Origin: an uncultured Clostridia bacterium
GTDB lineage: Bacteria > Bacillota > Clostridia > Lachnospirales > Lachnospiraceae
Reading direction: 5' to 3'
Assembly (NCBI GenBank): GCA_947178045.1
Contig: CAMWWR010000035.1
Span: 1 to 10,069 of the forward strand
Length of the DNA: 10,069 bases
Shown piece after piece: positions 6,823 through 10,069 of this stretch. Under the pieces are notes generated by a model that did not search any database, was not told the origin of the DNA, and worked only from the letters and a program-made list of their open reading frames with translations. How positions within the stretch are numbered: position 1 is the first letter of the stretch; each line of letters opens with the position of its first letter. The position numbers and the translations under genes are program-made.

Positions 6823-7085
6823 AATCTCTGCCGAGATTATCCATGTCCTCCGGACATGATCCCTGCGGGGGCATGCACACGATTCGCTGATGAAGATGTC
6901 CTCCCTCTGGTCGGACGCGAATCGGCGCAGGTATAATCTCTGCCGAGATTATACCATGTCCTCCGGACATGATCCCTGCGGGGGCATGCACACGATTCGC
7001 CAGAAAAATTGTCCGCCGCACCTCCGGTGCGGTTCCACCGGTCGGACGCGAATCGGTGCGGTATAATCTCTGCCGAGATTATACC
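6823..7085. repeat. Tandem composite hairpin repeat (A-B-C-A-B-C-A)
   Basis: Two composite units of about 112 and 130 bases plus a third copy of the first hairpin fill most of the gap upstream of the M18 gene. Hairpin A: GGTATAATCTC / GAGATTATACC with loop TGCC, full at 6930-6955 and 7060-7085, shortened to AATCTC/GAGATT at 6823-6838. Hairpin B: CATGTCC-TCC-GGACATG at 6842-6858 and 6955-6971. Then a conserved linker with CCCTGCGGGGGCATGCACA. Hairpin C: CGATTCGC / GCGAATCG at 6880-6887/6917-6924 and 6993-7000/7048-7055. The interior of C differs between units: the second holds an extra hairpin CCGCACC-TCC-GGTGCGG (7016-7032). Arms are conserved while parts of the interior vary, as in REP/BIME-like elements. 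It encodes nothing convincing. Confidence 0.85.
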
Positions 7086-7106
7086 ATAAAATAACTTCCC
7101 GGTAAA
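7078..7106 (-). promoter_or_regulatory. Possible sigma-A promoter for M18 gene
   Basis: On the minus strand TTTACC (7106-7101), a 17-base spacer, then a perfect TATAAT (7083-7078). The -10 is half of hairpin A of the repeat array, and the -35 lies in the downstream arm of the antiporter terminator. Spacing is ideal but the -35 matches only four of six positions, and TATAAT occurs in every full copy of hairpin A, so this is tentative. If real, the M18 mRNA has a leader of roughly 320 bases made of the hairpin repeats. Confidence 0.35.
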
Positions 7107-7124
7107 TAAGAGTTTACCGGGAAG
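7086..7124 (-). terminator. Rho-independent terminator of the antiporter gene
   Basis: On the minus strand a 12-bp perfect stem, CTTCCCGGTAAA / TTTACCGGGAAG (7113-7124 with 7095-7106) with a six-base loop, is followed by TTATTTTAT. It lies about 70 bases after the antiporter stop codon. It is the only classic terminator in the window. Confidence 0.88.
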
Positions 7125-7194
7125 CGGAAATTTTCTAATTATCTGTGTTATGGGAACGGTATGCGGTTGGGGGATGTACCCACGCCAAAGCCGC

Positions 7195-8397
7195 TTATTT
7201 CCCGCTCCCCGCCGTCTCTGCCGGTTCCTTCGGCTCGTTCGCGTACAGCACCTTAAGGATGATCGGCGTCGCGATGGAGGAAACGATAATCAGCAGGATA
7301 ACCGCCGTAAAATATACCGGCGTCATCAGGCCAACGGAAAGCCCCTTCTGGGCAACGATCAGCGCCACCTCGCCGCGCGTCATCATGCCGATGCCGATCT
7401 TGAGCGCATCCCGGCCCTTAAACCGGCAAAGCCTGGCCACCGCACCGCAGCCGATGATTTTTGAGATAAGTCCGACAAGCACGAAGCATACCGCAAACAG
7501 CAGGATGGAACCGTTCATATTATCGATGTTCGTCTTGAGCCCGATACTCGCAAAAAAGACCGGTCCGAACAGCATGTAGGAATTGATGTCCATCTTCTCC
7601 GCGATATATTCCGAATCCCGGATGCTGCACAGAATAACGCCGGCGACATAAGCGCCGGTGATGTCGGCAATGCCGAAATAGCGCTCCGCTATGTAGGACA
7701 GCGCAAAGCAGAATGCCAGCCCGAGTATCGGAATGCGTCTCGTATGCGGATATTTCGCGTCGACCTTGCGGAACAAAAAGTAGAACAAAAAGCCCGCGAC
7801 AACCGCCATCACAAAAAACAGCACCGTGTTGAGCACCACCTTGCCCGGATCGGAATCCGGGCTCTTAAATCCAATCACAACAGTAAGCACGATAATACCG
7901 ATCACATCGTCAATGATTGCGGCGCTCAGAATCGTCGTCCCCACCTTGCCCTTGAGCCGCCCCATTTCCCGGAGCGATTCCACGGTGATGCTGACCGAGG
8001 TCGCCGTCAGTATTGTCCCGATAAAGACCGCCTTGTAAAATTCCTCGCTCCCCCACGGCGCCGCCCCGTAAAAGCCCATATATAGAAATGTACCGCATAC
8101 AAGCGGGACAAACACACCCGCGCAGGCAATCAGCAGCGCAACCGGCCCTGTCCGGAGCAGCTCCTTGATATTCGTCTCCAGCCCGGCGGAAAACATCAGG
8201 AGAATAACTCCGATCTCCGCCATCTGCACCAGAAAATCCGTCTGATCCACCCAGCCCAGCACACTCGGCCCGATCAACAGTCCCGCAATGATCTCCCCGA
8301 CAACCTGCGGCGCCTTGCACTTCCTCGCTATAATTCCGAACAGCTTCGCCATTGCGATAATAATGGCAAGACTTCGGAACACATTGTACGCTTCCAT
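7195..8397 (-). CDS. CPA2-type cation/proton antiporter (Na+/H+ or K+/H+)
   Basis: 400 residues, nearly all hydrophobic with about 12-13 membrane segments. Family marks: APQVVGEIIAGLLIGPSVLG (29-48), EIGVILLMFSAGLE (61-74), TATSVSITVESL (131-142) in the first unwound helix, and AIIDDVIGI (160-168) with the Asp pair D163-D164 that binds ion and proton in electrogenic NapA/NhaA-like carriers. K313 (LISKIIG) fits the position of the conserved Lys of that group, and MMTRGEVALIVA (338-349) is typical of CPA2 proteins. It should exchange cytoplasmic Na+ or K+ for H+ across the membrane in pH and salt homeostasis. No C-terminal TrkA-N/RCK domain, unlike KefB/KefC; the short tail (385-400) is hydrophilic. 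The ATG at 8397 has GGGGAGG 11 bases upstream, slightly long spacing. It is transcribed alone: promoter at 8461-8489, terminator at 7086-7124. Confidence 0.93.
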   Translation of the reverse strand: MEAYNVFRSLAIIIAMAKLFGIIARKCKAPQVVGEIIAGLLIGPSVLGWVDQTDFLVQMAEIGVILLMFSAGLETNIKELLRTGPVALLIACAGVFVPLVCGTFLYMGFYGAAPWGSEEFYKAVFIGTILTATSVSITVESLREMGRLKGKVGTTILSAAIIDDVIGIIVLTVVIGFKSPDSDPGKVVLNTVLFFVMAVVAGFLFYFLFRKVDAKYPHTRRIPILGLAFCFALSYIAERYFGIADITGAYVAGVILCSIRDSEYIAEKMDINSYMLFGPVFFASIGLKTNIDNMNGSILLFAVCFVLVGLISKIIGCGAVARLCRFKGRDALKIGIGMMTRGEVALIVAQKGLSVGLMTPVYFTAVILLIIVSSIATPIILKVLYANEPKEPAETAGSGK

Positions 8398-8460
8398 AAA
8401 TGAATATGCCTCCCCGTTTCATTTATTAAAATTTTATAAAATTCCCGGATCCAGCTTGAG

Positions 8461-8489
8461 ATTGTAGCACAATCATATTGGAAATGCAA
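8461..8489 (-). promoter_or_regulatory. Sigma-A promoter of the antiporter gene
   Basis: On the minus strand TTGCAT (8489-8484), a 17-base spacer ending TGTGC, then TACAAT (8466-8461). The TGC just before the -10 makes it an extended -10 promoter. An AT-rich leader of about 55 bases leads to the ATG at 8397. Confidence 0.7.
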
Positions 8490-8552
8490 TACCCTGCGGC
8501 GCGAATTACGCGGCGTTTTTAAATAGCCGATGCCATGCGCATCCCTTCCCGC

Positions 8553-8577
8553 GGAAAATGCTGATGAAAGCGTTTCC
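8553..8577 (-). repeat. Stop-adjacent palindrome, copy 3 (after kinase-like gene)
   Basis: 25 bases beginning on the first base after the TGA stop of the kinase-like gene. On the transcribed strand: GGAAACGCTTTCATC, then AGCATTTTCC. It pairs as GGAAA/TTTCC and GCT/AGC with an internal loop. Its core is inverted relative to copy 1: the plus-strand reading GGAAAATGCTGATGAAAGCG aligns with copy 1's transcribed strand. Confidence 0.75.
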
Positions 8578-9150
8578 TCAGGATTTTCCGCCCCCGGCAT
8601 ACTGCAGAAATTCCGGCGTCTTCGACCAGTATTTTATTCCCCAGTTTTCAAAATTCCACTCGTCCATATAATCGTTGCACTCAAAATCAATGTAATAAAT
8701 TTCTCCGCACTGCTCTTTGCCGGCCTTATCCTTCTGTACCACAAAATTCGTCGGGAAATAATCGATATTTGTATTCCTTGCGTAAAGCAGAGCGCACATT
8801 TCCCGAATCTGCGCCAGATATTCCGGGCGCATTTCATCGCGGAGCACCAGCTCATAGATCGTATCTCCCTCGATGTACTCCTTCAGAATGTGCTCCTGCT
8901 TTTCATCCGCATCCAGCAGCCGCGGGATGCGGATTCCGATCTCCTGCAGCCTCCGATAGTCGCGCAGCTCCGCTTCCAGTTTATTTCCGAACTGATAGTA
9001 ATCGCAGGGCTCGTGGTGGATCTGCTTTAATACGCAACACTCTCCGCCTCTCTCCGCAAGCCATGAATAGCCGCCCTTGCCTTTGCCGAGGAGCTTTAAT
9101 AATGTATACTCCCTGCCGTTGACTTCTGCTTTTTCATTTATGCTCAGCAT
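8578..9150 (-). CDS. Minimal protein-kinase-like protein
   Basis: 190 residues, soluble, much shorter than a normal protein kinase domain (about 250-280). It keeps the ordered kinase-fold signatures: glycine-rich loop LLGKGKGGYSWLAE (20-33), nucleotide-positioning K42 (CVLKQI), hinge-like ILKEYIEGDTIYEL (88-101), catalytic-loop-like NIDYFPTNFVV (128-138, D130 base and N135 metal ligand) and metal-binding YYIDFECND (152-160, D155, in place of DFG). The HRD His/Arg are absent, as in RIO, Bud32 and lipopolysaccharide-kinase types. Activity is plausible because Lys, both Asp and Asn are present. The substrate is unknown; it could phosphorylate a small molecule. ATG at 9150 with GGGAGG six bases upstream. 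The HD gene ends 166 bases upstream; co-transcription is possible but not shown. Confidence 0.75.
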   Translation of the reverse strand: MLSINEKAEVNGREYTLLKLLGKGKGGYSWLAERGGECCVLKQIHHEPCDYYQFGNKLEAELRDYRRLQEIGIRIPRLLDADEKQEHILKEYIEGDTIYELVLRDEMRPEYLAQIREMCALLYARNTNIDYFPTNFVVQKDKAGKEQCGEIYYIDFECNDYMDEWNFENWGIKYWSKTPEFLQYAGGGKS

Positions 9151-9278
9151 TGTATTCCTCCCGTTCTTTAAACCTCATGAAACGGCCCTGACACCTGATG
9201 GGCAGAAGCATGCCATACCGGCCATTTCCTTCACAGCGGCCACAGCTTTTCGGGCATGTTTTTCGCCTGGGATTTTCA

Positions 9279-9306
9279 GGAAAGCGCTGATTAAAGCATC
9301 GTTTCC
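9279..9306 (-). repeat. Stop-adjacent palindrome, copy 4 (after HD gene)
   Basis: 28 bases starting ten bases after the TGA stop of the HD gene. On the transcribed strand: GGAAACGATGCTTTAATC, then AGCGCTTTCC. It pairs as GGAAA/TTTCC and GCT/AGC with an internal loop. A further small inverted pair GTTTC/GAAAC overlaps its stop-proximal side (9301-9315). No U-run. The rest of the 9151-9278 gap holds the kinase-like gene's ribosome binding site and nothing else I can support. Confidence 0.7.
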
Positions 9307-9316
9307 ATTAGAAACT

Positions 9317-9994
9317 TCAGCGCAAAATTTTCCCAAGCTCAGTCCGCCCGTTTTGGTAGGGCGCGCTCACCTCCCCGTACAGCCGGCGGTAAAATTCCTC
9401 TGCTGTTCTCCTTCGTTCGCCCGCGATCTCGCTGCCTCTGGCGGTGTAAAAGCCGGAATATATCTTTTCAAGCTTGAACCGGTATTCCTGGAAAAAGGAC
9501 GGGGCGGTATCCTGCGCACCGTCCGATACTGTGCCGTCCGGCAGGAGGGAGTAGAGCGGCTCGCCGACGATGCCCTTGTAGATCAGAGAACGGGCGATGC
9601 CGAGCGCCCCGGCAGCGTCTATTTTGTCGGAATCAAATAAAATCCTGGCCTCGATGCTCTCCGGCGGAGCGTTTCTGCGGTAGCGGTGTGTCCGGATGCA
9701 GCACTTTACCTTCTCCGCAAATGCAGAGTCAAAGCCGTGCCCGGTCAGAAATCGGTACGCCTTTTCCGCGCCCACCGCCGCATGGCACAGGGCCGGGTTC
9801 TCAAATTGCTCCTTCCTTCCGATATCATGCAGCAGGCAGGCCGCAATCAGAACATCATAGTCGACATCCTGCTCCGTTTTTGCGATCTCCAGTGCATTGT
9901 ACAGAACGCGGTAAATATGCTCCTTATCGTGCGCGCTGTCGTCCATACAGGAAAGCATGTAAGCTTCTATCAAGGAATAGGTTTCTCTGTTCAT
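9317..9994 (-). CDS. HD-domain phosphohydrolase
   Basis: 225 residues from the ATG at 9994, chosen because GGAGG lies five bases upstream; an in-frame ATG at 10006 overlaps that site and is rejected. The HD metal site is complete: H26 (KEHIYRV), H56-D57 (CLLHDIGRK), H71 (LCHAAVG), H103 (IRTHRYR) and D121-D123 (LFDSDKIDAAGALG). The order and the DSDKIDA motif place it with the YedJ-like group of HD proteins, cytoplasmic metal-dependent phosphohydrolases. The substrate is unknown: nucleotides are common for the fold, and nothing here indicates cyclic-di-GMP (no HD-GYP). The C-terminal region (165-225) is charged and helical. First gene of the visible series; its upstream 75 bases are AT-rich with a small palindrome. 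A stop-adjacent repeat follows. Confidence 0.88.
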   Translation of the reverse strand: MNRETYSLIEAYMLSCMDDSAHDKEHIYRVLYNALEIAKTEQDVDYDVLIAACLLHDIGRKEQFENPALCHAAVGAEKAYRFLTGHGFDSAFAEKVKCCIRTHRYRRNAPPESIEARILFDSDKIDAAGALGIARSLIYKGIVGEPLYSLLPDGTVSDGAQDTAPSFFQEYRFKLEKIYSGFYTARGSEIAGERRRTAEEFYRRLYGEVSAPYQNGRTELGKILR

Positions 9995-10024
9995 TTGTAC
10001 CTCCATAATTATAACTATAAATGA

Positions 10025-10042
10025 GCAAATATTGAAATTTGC
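10025..10042. promoter_or_regulatory. Small palindrome upstream of HD gene, operator-like
   Basis: GCAAAT, six bases, ATTTGC: an 18-base inverted repeat about 30 bases upstream of the HD gene start, in AT-rich DNA where its promoter should lie. Arms are only six bases, so chance is possible. A TATAAT at 10008-10013 is too close to the ribosome binding site to serve as the -10 for this start. Confidence 0.25.
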
Positions 10043-10069
10043 ACAAAATCACCCTGCCAAATCCAAAAC

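Noticed and set aside
6752..7021. 90-codon N-terminal extension of the M18 aminopeptidase
   Set aside because: The extension is translated hairpin repeat. Family length and the ribosome binding site support the ATG at 6751.
8493..8520. GC-rich hairpin followed by TTTTT on the plus strand
   Set aside because: The stem has a mismatch and a four-base core, and there is no plus-strand gene to terminate.
10008..10013. TATAAT upstream of the HD gene as its -10 box
   Set aside because: Transcription would start inside the GGAGG ribosome binding site, and no good -35 lies 16-18 bases upstream.

Overview
This is a moderately GC-rich window in which every convincing gene lies on the minus strand. The gene set, the strong GGAGG-type ribosome binding sites and the protein styles suggest a clostridial Firmicute, most likely a Lachnospiraceae-type gut anaerobe; this is inferred from family resemblance, not from a marker gene. 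I see no phage genes, transposase, CRISPR array, rRNA or tRNA.

Read in the direction of transcription (high to low coordinate): an HD-domain phosphohydrolase (9317-9994); a minimal protein-kinase-like protein (8578-9150); a CPA2-type cation/proton antiporter (7195-8397) with its own promoter and a strong terminator; a 443-base gene-free stretch made mostly of tandem hairpin units; an M18 zinc aminopeptidase (5465-6751); a two-gene unit of a GH13 alpha-glucan enzyme with an unusual C-terminal extra domain (3308-5236) and, 13 bases later, a multi-pass membrane protein with a C-terminal zinc ribbon (2212-3294); an APH-fold phosphotransferase (936-1985); and the first 258 codons of a secreted lipoprotein with a 12-residue repeat linker (775 to the window edge).

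The genes look like housekeeping and accessory functions (peptide and maltodextrin breakdown, ion homeostasis, small-molecule phosphorylation) and do not form one obvious pathway. The only clear operon is GH13 enzyme plus zinc-ribbon membrane protein.

The most interesting content is non-coding. First, four 24-28 base imperfect palindromes of one family (GGAAA...GCTGAT...TTTCC) lie immediately after, or within ten bases of, the stop codons of four unrelated genes. Second, a tandem composite of three hairpin types fills the leader of the aminopeptidase gene. Third, an 18-bp inverted repeat encloses a 59-base loop between the zinc-ribbon gene and the phosphotransferase gene. None looks like an ordinary rho-independent terminator.
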